Positions 53,057 to 62,044 of a DNA stretch of 64,000 nucleotides are shown here, piece by piece. Each line of letters starts with the position of its first letter. The first letter of the stretch is position 1. Where the stretch lies: NCBI GenBank assembly GCA_964507445.1, contig CAZDQF010000022.1:1-64000 (forward strand), in the 5' to 3' direction. A program made the translations under genes and the position numbers. This DNA is from GCA-2683135 sp964507445. GTDB lineage: Bacteria > Planctomycetota > GCA-002687715. The notes beneath the pieces are model-generated. The model was given only the letters and a program-made list of their open reading frames with translations. It made no database searches and was not told the origin of the DNA.

Positions 53057-53902
53057 TCACGAGAGGCGATATCCCGGCGCGACCCGGTCCAGGTAGGCGA
53101 GGCTGCGTCGGATGCCGTCCTCCACGTCGTCCGTGGGTTCGTACTCGATGAGGTAGACCCCGTCGAAGGACATCCGCGCCAGCAACGGACCGTAGTCCAT
53201 GGCGTCGTCACCGATGGCGACGGCGTCCCACCCGTCACCTCGCCGGCGCCAGTCCTTCAGGTGACAGTAGTTGATGCGTGAATCGATGATGGACAGGCAG
53301 TAGTCCTCATCCTCCGGGCGCACCGCCTTGATGTTGCCCGGGTCGAAGTTGAAGCCCACCCGGGGAGGGAGGTCTCTGGCGAGCCGCCGGAGCCCGTCCG
53401 GGTCCGTGGTCGGCGTGCCCTGATGAACCGCGGAACCGTCCGCGCTGAAGGCGATGGCGCCGTGGGTCTCGATGGCGATGAGCAGGCCCAGGTCCTCGCA
53501 GAGCTGGTCACAGACCGCGAAGGCGTCGAGCATGCGCGCCCAGAGATCAGGAGTCATCCGCGGAGTCGGCGTGAATCCCGCGAAGAGCCGCACGTGGGTG
53601 GCTCCACAATCCGCCGCGACGCGGAGCTGGCTCAGGACCCGATCCACGGTCGCCACGTGCGCCGACTCATCCGGCAAGGTGAAGTCGTTCTCGATGCAGC
53701 AGAAGGGCGCCACCAGGTCATGCTGATCCACCCCCTGTGTCCACGCCGCCACATCCGACGCGGAGGGAGCCTCCGGCAACCGACCGGGTTGGCCGCCCCC
53801 GATCCCGAACTCCAGGTACGTGAACCCCAGCCGACGAGCCAACGCGCAGTGCTGGTCCAACGGGATGTCCCGGAAACCCCACTCTCCACAGCCAACGATC
53901 AT
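53057..53902 (-). CDS. Sugar phosphate isomerase/epimerase family TIM-barrel protein
   Basis: 281 residues of the xylose-isomerase-like TIM-barrel group. Segments with likely metal ligands include AIETHGAIAFS (Glu), VGFNFDPGNIKAV (Asp), NYCHLKDW (His) and VYLIEYEPTDD (Glu). Substrate unknown; relatives epimerise sugars or act on inosose. It stands alone after tRNA-Trp on the same strand, about 115 bases from the tRNA hairpin. Confidence 0.85.
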   Translation of the reverse strand: MIVGCGEWGFRDIPLDQHCALARRLGFTYLEFGIGGGQPGRLPEAPSASDVAAWTQGVDQHDLVAPFCCIENDFTLPDESAHVATVDRVLSQLRVAADCGATHVRLFAGFTPTPRMTPDLWARMLDAFAVCDQLCEDLGLLIAIETHGAIAFSADGSAVHQGTPTTDPDGLRRLARDLPPRVGFNFDPGNIKAVRPEDEDYCLSIIDSRINYCHLKDWRRRGDGWDAVAIGDDAMDYGPLLARMSFDGVYLIEYEPTDDVEDGIRRSLAYLDRVAPGYRLS

Positions 53903-54018
53903 CGCCCGGACTCCACCAGGACATCACCTCGAGGCGCCGATCAAGGCCCGAGCCCGGCGCGGTCCTCGAGGCTCCAGAGGGGCCCATGGTACGCGGTGAA
54001 CAGGCCCGGATACACCAA

Positions 54019-54044
54019 GGGGCGCGACGTCGATGTCGCGCCCC
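54019..54044 (-). terminator. Hairpin downstream of tRNA-Trp
   Basis: GGGGCGCGAC pairs perfectly with GTCGCGCCCC (10 bp) around GTCGAT, starting 15 bases past the tRNA 3' end on the minus strand. It has little T tract but is placed as a tRNA terminator would be. Confidence 0.65.
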
Positions 54045-54059
54045 GGTCTCGAGGTCAAG

Positions 54060-54132
54060 CAGGGGCACGAGGACTTGAACCCCGAACCTGTTGATTTGGA
54101 ATCAACTGCTCTGCCAATTGAGCTATACCCCT
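54060..54132 (-). tRNA. trnW: tRNA-Trp (anticodon CCA)
   Basis: The minus strand folds into a standard 73-base cloverleaf: acceptor AGGGGTA/TGCCCCT with discriminator G, D-arm AGCTC...GAGC, anticodon stem GTTGA/TCAAC with loop TTCCAAA (anticodon CCA) and T-arm with GGTTCAAG. The 3' CCA is not encoded. It stands alone; the usual secE-nusG neighbours are absent. Confidence 0.96.
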
Positions 54133-54197
54133 GTGGGACCGTCAGTGTAGGAAGTCACCGACCCGGGTCAAGCACCGGGGTCGCCCCGTGGACCGGC

Positions 54198-54695
54198 TCA
54201 GGTCTCCGGGTCCGCGGGGTCCCCTTCCCGCTGCCGGTCGTGGCTGTCGATGTAGAACGGATCGCCGGTGCAGAGGTTGACCTCCGCCGTCCATGAGTGA
54301 CAACGCCAGGAGGGGATCAGGTCCGCCTCCAGGACCACCAGGAAGACGTCCAGCATGGTGATCTCGCACTCCACTCCCTGCTCGTAGATGAACGGGACCG
54401 TGGTGTTCCAGTCCATCTTGTCGGACAGGTACGAGGAGACCTCCAGGTGATCACTCAGGCGGTCGTGGACGGCGACCACCTGCCCCACGGCGTCGCTCCC
54501 GCTGGCGTGCTCCTGGTGGTACACCAGGTACTTCTCCGCTTCGGCACCTCGAAACACCCGCTGCACATGGAAGCGATCTTCTTCCATGAACATCTGCCGC
54601 AGGCGCGTGTCCCAGCACCGCTGGCAGAACCGTGGTTCCGCCGGGCCCTCCGGCCGGGTCGCCTCCAGTTGGTTGCAGATACGACAGTGGTTCAT
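54198..54695 (-). CDS. Small zinc-ribbon-like hypothetical protein
   Basis: 165 residues. The N terminus has two CxxC pairs (NHCRICN and FCQRCWDT), typical of a small zinc ribbon, followed by a helical and strand region and isolated Cys (VECEITM, RCHSW). No signal peptide, so it is cytoplasmic. I do not recognise the family. The start at 54695 is chosen because the cysteine pair begins there; the frame upstream is non-coding. It follows the lipoprotein gene by 19 bases, likely in one transcript. Confidence 0.7.
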   Translation of the reverse strand: MNHCRICNQLEATRPEGPAEPRFCQRCWDTRLRQMFMEEDRFHVQRVFRGAEAEKYLVYHQEHASGSDAVGQVVAVHDRLSDHLEVSSYLSDKMDWNTTVPFIYEQGVECEITMLDVFLVVLEADLIPSWRCHSWTAEVNLCTGDPFYIDSHDRQREGDPADPET

Positions 54696-54714
54696 GCTCT
54701 GATCGCCGTCAGCC

Positions 54715-55290
54715 TCAGGGCGCGTTCCAGTAACCGCCACCGATGATGAAGCCGCCGGACCAATATACGGTCTGCCGCTCAATGCGGACCGGCAGGAAGC
54801 GGGTGTCGTGCTCGACCACCGCACCCCGGAAGCGGTATGACCAGTCAAACGTGAGGGACCCGGTGGTCCTGAGGGCGCCCGCCGCCCCGGCGTCGTAGAC
54901 GAACGTGAAGGACTCACGGCGACTCCCGGCGACGGAGGCGACATCGCCCGTGGAGCCGGGCGGCCGGATGATGGACAGGGATTGCCACTCCCGTCCCTGG
55001 TCATCCATGAGCTTCGCACCCTCGAGGGGCAGCTCCACCGGACCATCGTGCGCGTAGTTGTCCACCACGACGGTCAGCCGCACCACGTCCGTCTCACGAC
55101 CATCGATCCGATCGTGGGCCTTCCCGGACATCCGCAGGGTGATCAACCCTTCCCGCCCGTCCTCGGACTCCAGGATGTAGCGCACTTCACGACCGGGGGT
55201 CCCGTCGGCTCCGATGCCGTCGAAGCGGTGGGTGCGCGTGGCGCACCCGGCGAGCAGCAACCCCGCGAACAACAAGATGAGGTTTCGCAT
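54715..55290 (-). CDS. Hypothetical lipoprotein
   Basis: 191 residues. It starts MRNLILLFAGLLLAGCATRTHRF with a clear lipobox (LLAGC). The body has strands such as VVRLTVVVDNYAHDGPVELP and FTFVYDAGAAGALRTTG, perhaps one beta domain. The start at 55290 begins the signal peptide; the frame continues upstream without coding character. Function unknown. It is divergent from the radical SAM gene. Confidence 0.78.
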   Translation of the reverse strand: MRNLILLFAGLLLAGCATRTHRFDGIGADGTPGREVRYILESEDGREGLITLRMSGKAHDRIDGRETDVVRLTVVVDNYAHDGPVELPLEGAKLMDDQGREWQSLSIIRPPGSTGDVASVAGSRRESFTFVYDAGAAGALRTTGSLTFDWSYRFRGAVVEHDTRFLPVRIERQTVYWSGGFIIGGGYWNAP

Positions 55291-55384
55291 GACGCAGCAA
55301 GATAACAGAGGCGGACCCTCGATGGACAGCGGGACTTCCCGCTGTGATCCGCGGCTCGTCGGCGCCATCACTTAACATGGCGCC

Positions 55385-56395
55385 GTGCGGCACGTGGACA
55401 ACCCTCCCAATCCCTACACCCATGAAGACGTGGAGTGGCTCGGCGAGCCTCCGAAGGCCGACGTGCAGATCTACGAAGAGGATTCCCGGACGATCCTCTC
55501 TCGTAACGACAGCCCCGACATCCCGTTCAGATGGAGCCTCAATCCCTACCGCGGTTGCCTCCATGCCTGCGCCTACTGTTACGCCCGGCCGGACCACGAA
55601 CGGCTCGGGTGGGGCGCCGGCAGCGACTTCGAGACGCGGCTGGTGGTCAAGGTCCGCGCCCCCGAACTGCTCCGTCGGGAGCTGGGGCGCCAGCGATGGC
55701 AAGGCGAGCTGATCTGCTTCTCCGGAGACACGGACTGCTATCAGCCTGTGGAGGCGTGCTACAAGCTGACCCGGCGCTGCCTGGAGATCTGCGAGGAATA
55801 CCGGAACCCGGTGAGCATCATCACCAAGTCTGCCCTGGTCCAGCGCGACGCTGAGCTGTTGGGCCGCATCTGCCGGGCGTCTCCCAGCGGCGTCACCATG
55901 AGCCTGCCCTTCCTCGACGCCGACGTCGCGCGCGCCGTGGAGCCCGGGACGCCAACTCCCAGGTTGAGACTGCAGGCCATGAAGGCGCTGGCTGACGCCG
56001 GCGTCCCGGTCTCGGTGCTGGTGGCGCCGATCATCCCCGGTCTCAACGACCGGGAGATCCCGGAGATCCTCGGTGCCGCCAAGGCCGCGGGCGCCATCGC
56101 CGCGGGGAAGATCCTGCTCCGACTCCCTGGCTCTCTCGAGTCCGTGTTCTTCTCGCGCTTGAAGGCCGCCCTGCCGGATCGGGCAGATCGCGTGGAGGCG
56201 CGCCTGAAGGAGGCCCGCGCCGGAGACCTGGGTGACAACCGGACCTACCACCGCATGACCGGCCAGGGCACCTACTGGAAGGCCATCGAGGACCTGTTCT
56301 CGCTCCACGTAGCCCGCCTGAAGCTGAACCGGCGCACCGAACCGGCGACCACCACTACCTTCAGGCGGCCGGAACAGCAACTGGATCTGTTCTGA
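55385..56395 (+). CDS. PA0069-type SPL-like radical SAM protein
   Basis: 336 residues. The cluster motif is CLHACAYCYARPDH (CxxxCxxC) preceded by FRWSLNPYRG, as in spore-photoproduct-lyase-like proteins of the PA0069 group. ITKSALVQRDAELL and FLDADVARAVEPGTPTPRLRL are conserved in the group. It should bind a 4Fe-4S cluster and SAM; the substrate is unknown, though DNA lesion repair is often suggested. The start is GTG at 55385. Confidence 0.9.
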   Translation: MRHVDNPPNPYTHEDVEWLGEPPKADVQIYEEDSRTILSRNDSPDIPFRWSLNPYRGCLHACAYCYARPDHERLGWGAGSDFETRLVVKVRAPELLRRELGRQRWQGELICFSGDTDCYQPVEACYKLTRRCLEICEEYRNPVSIITKSALVQRDAELLGRICRASPSGVTMSLPFLDADVARAVEPGTPTPRLRLQAMKALADAGVPVSVLVAPIIPGLNDREIPEILGAAKAAGAIAAGKILLRLPGSLESVFFSRLKAALPDRADRVEARLKEARAGDLGDNRTYHRMTGQGTYWKAIEDLFSLHVARLKLNRRTEPATTTTFRRPEQQLDLF

Positions 56396-56428
56396 GCTCT
56401 CTTCGCCTCGCCCTCGCCATCCCTTAGC

Positions 56429-57475
56429 GTGTGGGCCGTGGACCTCATCTGGACCGAGCCAGAGGAAGACGCGCGAGTGGACCTCCTCATCGACCGTCCC
56501 TCCCTCGCCAGGGGCCCCATGGTCCGGGGCGATGGCCCTCCGTACGTGCTCCTGGAAGGACAACGGGTGACCCGCCAGTCGGAGCAGCGTCGAGGATTCT
56601 GTTCGGTCCTCGGCGCGGATGGCCACCTCGCCCGGTTCGATGCACGACACCCGGAACGACAAGCGGTCGCGGTCACGGGGTGCGGCAACCTGGGCATGAA
56701 CGCCGGCGTCAGGGCGTGGCTCGACGGACGCTGGTTCGGAGTCGACGGCCCCGCTGGCGGCGCCCTCACGGTCAACGCGGCAGGGGCCGGGGTACGGGCG
56801 GACCCGGACACGGACCCCGAAGACGGCTGGCTGATCTCCGGCCCGGACCTGGTGCGGGCCGGGCGCGTGTCCGTGTCGGACGCGACGCTCTTCGCCGACC
56901 CGCGCCACCTGCTCGGCTTCCCCTACGTGACCCTCGGCTCCGGCGAGCGGGTGGACCTCGGCCACGACACCCTGCTGGCGGACCCGCACCTCTACAGGCA
57001 GGCGGTGGCGGGGGCCCCGGTGACCCTGCGGATGCCCGAGGACCTGAGCACCGACGAGCTGCGCCGCGCGTTGTCGGTGAAGGACTACGTGGAGTCCGCG
57101 GACCTGACACGGCGCGGCTCGTACAGGCTCGACCACCGTGATCTGACCCTGACCTTTCAGCAGGGGGTCTACCCGCATCACGCCCTCGGCGTGGACTCCG
57201 CGGGCCGCGTGGGCTCCTTGCTCGTCCCCGGACAGAGCAACCGAACCGGCACCACCATCGCCGCCCTGGCGGAGACCCTGGTGGATCATGGCTTCCACGA
57301 CGCCATCCTCCTGGACAACGGCGGCGACGTGGGCCTCTGGCTGCCTCAGCAAGCGCGCTGGAACATCCAGCCGGCGGAGCCTGACCGGGAAGAAGCGTGG
57401 CCGCTGACCGCGTGCCTCGTGTACAGCACGAAGCGGGCCGGGTCTCCCGCCGGCAGCGACGCACGAACGGGTTGA
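56429..57475 (+). CDS. Possible phosphodiester-glycosidase (NAGPA-like) protein
   Basis: 348 residues, no signal peptide. The C-terminal third resembles the NAGPA/phosphodiester glycosidase fold: PHHALGVDSAGRVGSLLVPGQSNRTGTTIAALAETLVDHGFHDAILLDNGGDVGLWLP, with NGG in place of the usual DGGGS. The N-terminal two thirds are not recognised. The start may be GTG at 56429 or the GTG at 56438. The family call is uncertain. Confidence 0.55.
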   Translation: MWAVDLIWTEPEEDARVDLLIDRPSLARGPMVRGDGPPYVLLEGQRVTRQSEQRRGFCSVLGADGHLARFDARHPERQAVAVTGCGNLGMNAGVRAWLDGRWFGVDGPAGGALTVNAAGAGVRADPDTDPEDGWLISGPDLVRAGRVSVSDATLFADPRHLLGFPYVTLGSGERVDLGHDTLLADPHLYRQAVAGAPVTLRMPEDLSTDELRRALSVKDYVESADLTRRGSYRLDHRDLTLTFQQGVYPHHALGVDSAGRVGSLLVPGQSNRTGTTIAALAETLVDHGFHDAILLDNGGDVGLWLPQQARWNIQPAEPDREEAWPLTACLVYSTKRAGSPAGSDARTG

Positions 57476-57518
57476 GCCTCCGCGCCGTGCTCTCCCGCGC
57501 CCAACGGACGCGGGGTCC

Positions 57519-58475
57519 TCACCCCTCCGCCTGCAGGACCCGGGTCAGCATCGGTGGGTCCACGTTGCCACCGCTGACGACGGCGACGGCGGTGCGGCCG
57601 TCCAGGTCGACGCGACCGTTCAAGGCGGCCGCCACCGCGGCGGCGCCGGTGGGCTCGGAGACGATCTTGCCGCGGAGCATCATCAGCCCCATGGCCTGCA
57701 TCATCTCCTCGTCGCTCACCAGGACGACGCCGCGGCAGGCCCGCTGGAGAATGGGGAAGGTCAACTCCCCGGGGGTCACGTTGCGCATGCCGTCGGCGAT
57801 GGTGTCGGGGACGTCGATCCGGACCCGCTCCCCCGCGGACAACGAGCGGGCCGTGTCATCTGCCGTGTCGGGCTCCACGCCCCACACCTCCACGGACGGC
57901 GCCCTGTCCGCCAGGAACCCGGCGCACCCGGACAGCAGGCCGCCCCCACCGCACGGCGCGATGAACACGTCCAGGTCGGGCACCTGCTCCAGCGCCTCCA
58001 GCGCGACCGTCCCCTGTCCGGCGATGATGTCCGGGTGATCGTACGGCGGGATCATCATGGAGCCGTCGGCCTCAGCGAGCTCCGCGGCCTTCCCCAGGCG
58101 CTCCGCGGAGGACGTCCCGCAACGAACGACCCGCGCGCCGAAACCCTCCACTGCCGCCACCTTCACGCCCGCCGCGTCCGTGGGCATGACCACCGTGCAG
58201 TCCACCCCCAGGATCCGCGAGGCCAGGGCCAACGCGCCGCCGTGGTTGCCGCTCGAGCCCGTCACCACGCCGTGCTCGCGGGCCGCCTCCAGGTTGCGGG
58301 ACAGGGCGTGAAAGGCGCCCCGGAACTTGAACGCTCCGGTGCGCTGGAAGGACTCCATCTTCAAATAGAGGGTGCCCCCTGACCGTTCATCCAGGGTCCT
58401 GGAGTGGATGACCGGGGTCTTGTGGATGATCCCGTGAAGGTGCCCGTAGGCTTGCTCGACCGCTGTTGCGTCCAT
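57519..58475 (-). CDS. Threonine/serine dehydratase (PLP-dependent)
   Basis: 318 residues of the fold-type II PLP family. The PLP lysine is in FQRTGAFKFRGAFHAL, the glycine loop in VTGSSGNHGGALALAS and the tetraglycine-like segment in IAPCGGGGLLSG. It lacks the C-terminal ACT regulatory domain of biosynthetic IlvA, so it is a catabolic-type threonine ammonia-lyase or serine racemase-like enzyme. Its start overlaps nothing and is divergent from the next gene. Confidence 0.92.
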   Translation of the reverse strand: MDATAVEQAYGHLHGIIHKTPVIHSRTLDERSGGTLYLKMESFQRTGAFKFRGAFHALSRNLEAAREHGVVTGSSGNHGGALALASRILGVDCTVVMPTDAAGVKVAAVEGFGARVVRCGTSSAERLGKAAELAEADGSMMIPPYDHPDIIAGQGTVALEALEQVPDLDVFIAPCGGGGLLSGCAGFLADRAPSVEVWGVEPDTADDTARSLSAGERVRIDVPDTIADGMRNVTPGELTFPILQRACRGVVLVSDEEMMQAMGLMMLRGKIVSEPTGAAAVAAALNGRVDLDGRTAVAVVSGGNVDPPMLTRVLQAEG

Positions 58476-58582
58476 GCGGACCGGATTCTAACCCGTTCTG
58501 CCAAGCCGTTATGATGGACAGGCTGTCAAACGCGGCAATGAACGCTCCACACGCCGTATGCCCCGGCGGAGAATCTTCGCTC

Positions 58583-59164
58583 GTGTCCAAGATCAGACGC
58601 TGCCCACATTGCATCGCCCTCGTCTACCGCCGTGACACCACGTGCCACCACTGCGGCGGAGACCTGCGCAGAAGCCAACCACGCATCCTCGATCGACGCT
58701 CCATCCTCTTCATCTTCTTCGTGGTCGGCGTCTTCGCCATCGCCGACGCCATCTACCTCACGAAGGAGCGCAGCAAGAGACAGATCCACGACACCAGCCT
58801 GATGCGTGAGTTCATCGAAGAGGACCTGCTCGCGGAGCGCACCTCCGGGAGCGACGAACCACGCTGGTCCGGAGCCGACAGCCTGAGCGAGCTCAGGGCG
58901 GAGTTCCGGCGTTTGATGGGAGATGACCCGAAGGCCATTCACGGCCGACCGGAGTTCCTCGGCTCCGCGGACGACCCCCAGGTCCCCTCTTCCCTTCACG
59001 GCATCGGCGCCCGCAAGTACCTCTATCACCTCGAGTGGCGGACCGAGGACGGGCGCCAGTCTCACAAGCTCCCCATCTGGTTCGCCCTCACCGGCGACAT
59101 CGGCGACACCAAGGTGGTGTTCATGAACTGGGGAGGCCGGAGCGAGCGTCGGGGCGACGGATAG
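58583..59164 (+). CDS. Membrane-anchored zinc-ribbon hypothetical protein
   Basis: About 193 residues: a zinc ribbon at the N terminus (RCPHCIALVYRRDTTCHHCGGD), then one transmembrane helix (ILFIFFVVGVFAIADAIYL), then an extracellular or periplasmic region with a strand-rich end (YLYHLEWRTEDGRQSHK). GTG at 58583 is preceded by GGAG and starts right at the zinc ribbon; ATG at 58538 is an alternative. Function unknown. Confidence 0.68.
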   Translation: MSKIRRCPHCIALVYRRDTTCHHCGGDLRRSQPRILDRRSILFIFFVVGVFAIADAIYLTKERSKRQIHDTSLMREFIEEDLLAERTSGSDEPRWSGADSLSELRAEFRRLMGDDPKAIHGRPEFLGSADDPQVPSSLHGIGARKYLYHLEWRTEDGRQSHKLPIWFALTGDIGDTKVVFMNWGGRSERRGDG

Positions 59165-59169
59165 CGGGG

Positions 59170-59682
59170 CTACCCGTAGAGCGTCCCCCCCCACTCCAGG
59201 ACTGCGTCGATCTGTGTCTGTAGCAGGTCGGTCCAGTGAAGCCTGGCGGTGAACAGCAGCAGGAGTCCGATCAGGACGAGAGAGAGCAGGATCAAGACGA
59301 ACCGCGCGACGGCGCAAACGACCCGGAGCACGAGCCACGCGGGCCACAGCAGCACCACCAAGACCTTGCTGCCCTCCTCCTCCCCCCCCATGATCCGGCC
59401 GCATCGCCGCAGTCTCGCAGCCGTCCCCTTGACCCCCTCGTGCGCGGTCGGCAGTGACAGGGACGCCACCAGGATCAAGGCCACCAGCAGCCCACCGACC
59501 CAGGCCAGGGTCTCCCCCGTCCCAGCCGGGACCTGGTCCTTCGAGAACTCCACGTCTCCGCGAAACCACTGGATGAGGAGGACGGCCACCACCGTCAACG
59601 GGACGACGTTGACGATCAACAGCATGGCGAGGGTGGCCTTGAAGCTCCGTCGTCGCGCCGGCTTCCCCTTTCTCCTGCTCAT
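59170..59682 (-). CDS. Hypothetical membrane protein
   Basis: 170 residues with four predicted helices (about 15-39, 57-77, 105-125 and 127-150), a basic N terminus (MSRRKGKPARRRSFK) and a short loop MGGEEEGSK between. No family recognised. Two C8 tracts (59185-59192 and 59382-59389) lie inside its coding sequence. The start at 59682 begins the basic segment. It is divergent from the HEAT-VWA gene by 50 bases. Confidence 0.7.
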   Translation of the reverse strand: MSRRKGKPARRRSFKATLAMLLIVNVVPLTVVAVLLIQWFRGDVEFSKDQVPAGTGETLAWVGGLLVALILVASLSLPTAHEGVKGTAARLRRCGRIMGGEEEGSKVLVVLLWPAWLVLRVVCAVARFVLILLSLVLIGLLLLFTARLHWTDLLQTQIDAVLEWGGTLYG

Positions 59683-59732
59683 GGGGTCATCTTGGCCTGA
59701 GAGTTCACAGGCCACAATGTTACCTTGGGCGA

Positions 59733-62021
59733 ATGCGCTATTCGTCTGCATGGCTTCAGCTGTCCGTCTGTCTGCTGTGCCTCGCGGGGCTGCTCGCCTC
59801 GACCGCACCATCCCAGGACATCCACGACGCGCGGCGCACGTTCAAGGCCGCGATCCGCAACGCGGACCTGGACCAACGCAAGACGGGCGTGGACGCCCTG
59901 GTCGCCAGCAGGGACGCGCGGGGACTCAAGGACCTGCTGTCCGCCACCCTTCGCACGACCAGGAGCCTCGAGAAGGTCGAGAAGCGGCTACGGGCCATGG
60001 GGAAGGCTATCGCCGAGTCGACGGAGACCCTCGACAAGCAGTACGACAAGGGGAGGCCTATCTCCCAGGGCATGATGCTCGCCGCTCAACGCAAGCTCAC
60101 CCCCCTGATGAAGAAGCGCGACGGAATCGTGGCCGAGAAGCGCAAGATGCAGCGGTGGCGAGACGTTCTGCTCGACGGATGCGCGAGCCTGATCGGTGGC
60201 CTGGAAGACGGCGCCGAGGAGACCGCGATCGAGGACTTGCGCCGAACGCTGACACGGAAGCGGGACTTTGAAGAGCGCCGCCAGGTGGTCGAGGTCCTGT
60301 CCCGTTGCGAGGGGCACTTTGCCCGAGACGCGCTGCTGTCGTTCCTCCTCGAGGCGAAGGACGGCGTGCTCCGTGTGGCCGTCGTCGACGCCCTGGGCGA
60401 ACGCCGCGACCCCACCACCATCCCCGCGCTGGCCCGGGCACTGCGGGACGAGGTGTGGCCGGCCCGTGTCGCCGCGGCCCGCGCTCTCGGAGAGCTGGCG
60501 TCGATCCGCTGCATCCCTCCGCTGCTGGACGCCTTGTACAAGGCAGAGGGGCGATTCCTCGAAGAGACCATCGAGGCCCTGGTCGCCCACGCCGGCGTCA
60601 CCTTCCACGACAATCGGACCCTGTGGAGGAAGTGGTGGGAGGACGAGGCCGACACCCTGGAGCAGGTCTTGGAGAAGCTCGAATCCACCAACCCCGCGCA
60701 GAAGGTCGGCGGCGCCCTCTCCGTCGGACAGCGCAGGTTCCTGTTGGGGGCGCGCCGGATCCTCGCCGCAGACGGCCTCGGTGAGCTGAACGCCGACGAC
60801 GTCTCCCGACCGGACAAGCTGGAGGCGGCGGACGGCGAGGCGTTGGACGTACGGCGGGAGGCCGTGGGACGCGCGTTCACCGGGTTGCCCGAGGACTTGC
60901 GGGATCGCTTGGTGTCCCGCTTCCTCCTGCGGCCGTTGTCCCAGACCATCCAGCCCGATCGCCAGGCGCGGTTCATCGAGACCCTGGCCTGGGTACGAAC
61001 CGCGGCGGTCAGGGATCTGCTCTCGGGCCTCGCGGGTCCCGCCTCGATCGCGAACCCCGCCTCCGGAAAGCCCTACTCCGAGAAGGACCGCCTGAGACTG
61101 CGTGTGGCCGCCACCCACGCCCTCGGCGGTCAGGGGCACGCGTCCGTCGCCGACACCCTCGGCCGGCTGTTACGCGAGGGTTCCGGCCACGCGGACGTTC
61201 GGCTCGCCGCGGCCAGGTCCCTGGAACGGCTGCACCTGAAGCCCTGCGTCCCGCACCTGATCAAGGGGCTGGAGTCGGGCGACCCTTCGCTCAAAGCGGC
61301 TTGCTCCCAAGCCCTGATCGCCCTCACCCGACAAGACCACGGCGACGTGAGCGGATGGCAATCATGGTGGCGGGGTCAGGCTCGTGATTGGACCATCCCG
61401 AACAAGAAGCTCAATCCGGGGCCGAAGGCTGAAAGAGTTGCTGGTGAACGCCGGGGGGGGACGCAGTTCTACGGAATCGAGACCAGATCCAAGCACGTGG
61501 TTTTCATTCTCGATCGATCCGGTAGCATGACCGCTCAGGATTCGAGAGGAAAGAGGACCAAGATGGTTGTCGCGAAAGCGGAATTGACCCGTGCGGTCAA
61601 TTCCCTGCCTGACGACGCGACCTTCAATATCATCTTCTACAACAGCCGATGGGATGGCTGGCGCGACAAGATGGCCGTTGCGTCCCGCGCCAATCGGAAG
61701 AAGGCCACCGAGTGGATCAAGCAGGTCAGAGAAGTCGGCAGTACCAACATCTTCGATTCCCTGGAGCGGGCTTTCCTTCTGGCGGGCAGAGGCACTCACG
61801 ACAGGGCTTACGGAATGGCCCTGGACACCATCTTCTTCATGAGCGACGGCCAGGCCAACCGCGGCCGGATCACCAATCCCACTCAGATCCTCGAAGAGGT
61901 GCGGCAGATGAACGCCCTCAAGAAGGTGCGGATTCACACCATCGGGATTGGTCCCAATCACGACAAGGCGCTCATGAGCGGGCTCGCCCGGCTCTCCGGC
62001 GGCACCTACGTCTCCCGGTAG
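59733..62021 (+). CDS. Secreted HEAT-repeat and VWA-domain protein, second copy
   Basis: 762 residues with a signal peptide (LSVCLLCLAGLLASTAPSQ). Residues about 20-570 hold HEAT-like repeats in two blocks (DPTTIPALARALRDEVWPARVAAARALGELA and LRVAATHALGGQGHASVADTL). Residues about 575-760 are a VWA domain with metal site DRSGS, SDGQANRGRI and the entry GGTQFYGIETRSKH. The VWA part is clearly paralogous to that at 51398. DNA around 61381-61860 is about 57% GC against roughly 70% upstream, and an eight-G run marks the junction (61453-61460). Confidence 0.88.
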   Translation: MRYSSAWLQLSVCLLCLAGLLASTAPSQDIHDARRTFKAAIRNADLDQRKTGVDALVASRDARGLKDLLSATLRTTRSLEKVEKRLRAMGKAIAESTETLDKQYDKGRPISQGMMLAAQRKLTPLMKKRDGIVAEKRKMQRWRDVLLDGCASLIGGLEDGAEETAIEDLRRTLTRKRDFEERRQVVEVLSRCEGHFARDALLSFLLEAKDGVLRVAVVDALGERRDPTTIPALARALRDEVWPARVAAARALGELASIRCIPPLLDALYKAEGRFLEETIEALVAHAGVTFHDNRTLWRKWWEDEADTLEQVLEKLESTNPAQKVGGALSVGQRRFLLGARRILAADGLGELNADDVSRPDKLEAADGEALDVRREAVGRAFTGLPEDLRDRLVSRFLLRPLSQTIQPDRQARFIETLAWVRTAAVRDLLSGLAGPASIANPASGKPYSEKDRLRLRVAATHALGGQGHASVADTLGRLLREGSGHADVRLAAARSLERLHLKPCVPHLIKGLESGDPSLKAACSQALIALTRQDHGDVSGWQSWWRGQARDWTIPNKKLNPGPKAERVAGERRGGTQFYGIETRSKHVVFILDRSGSMTAQDSRGKRTKMVVAKAELTRAVNSLPDDATFNIIFYNSRWDGWRDKMAVASRANRKKATEWIKQVREVGSTNIFDSLERAFLLAGRGTHDRAYGMALDTIFFMSDGQANRGRITNPTQILEEVRQMNALKKVRIHTIGIGPNHDKALMSGLARLSGGTYVSR

Positions 62022-62044
62022 CCCGCGGCGGCATCCTCGGGCTG

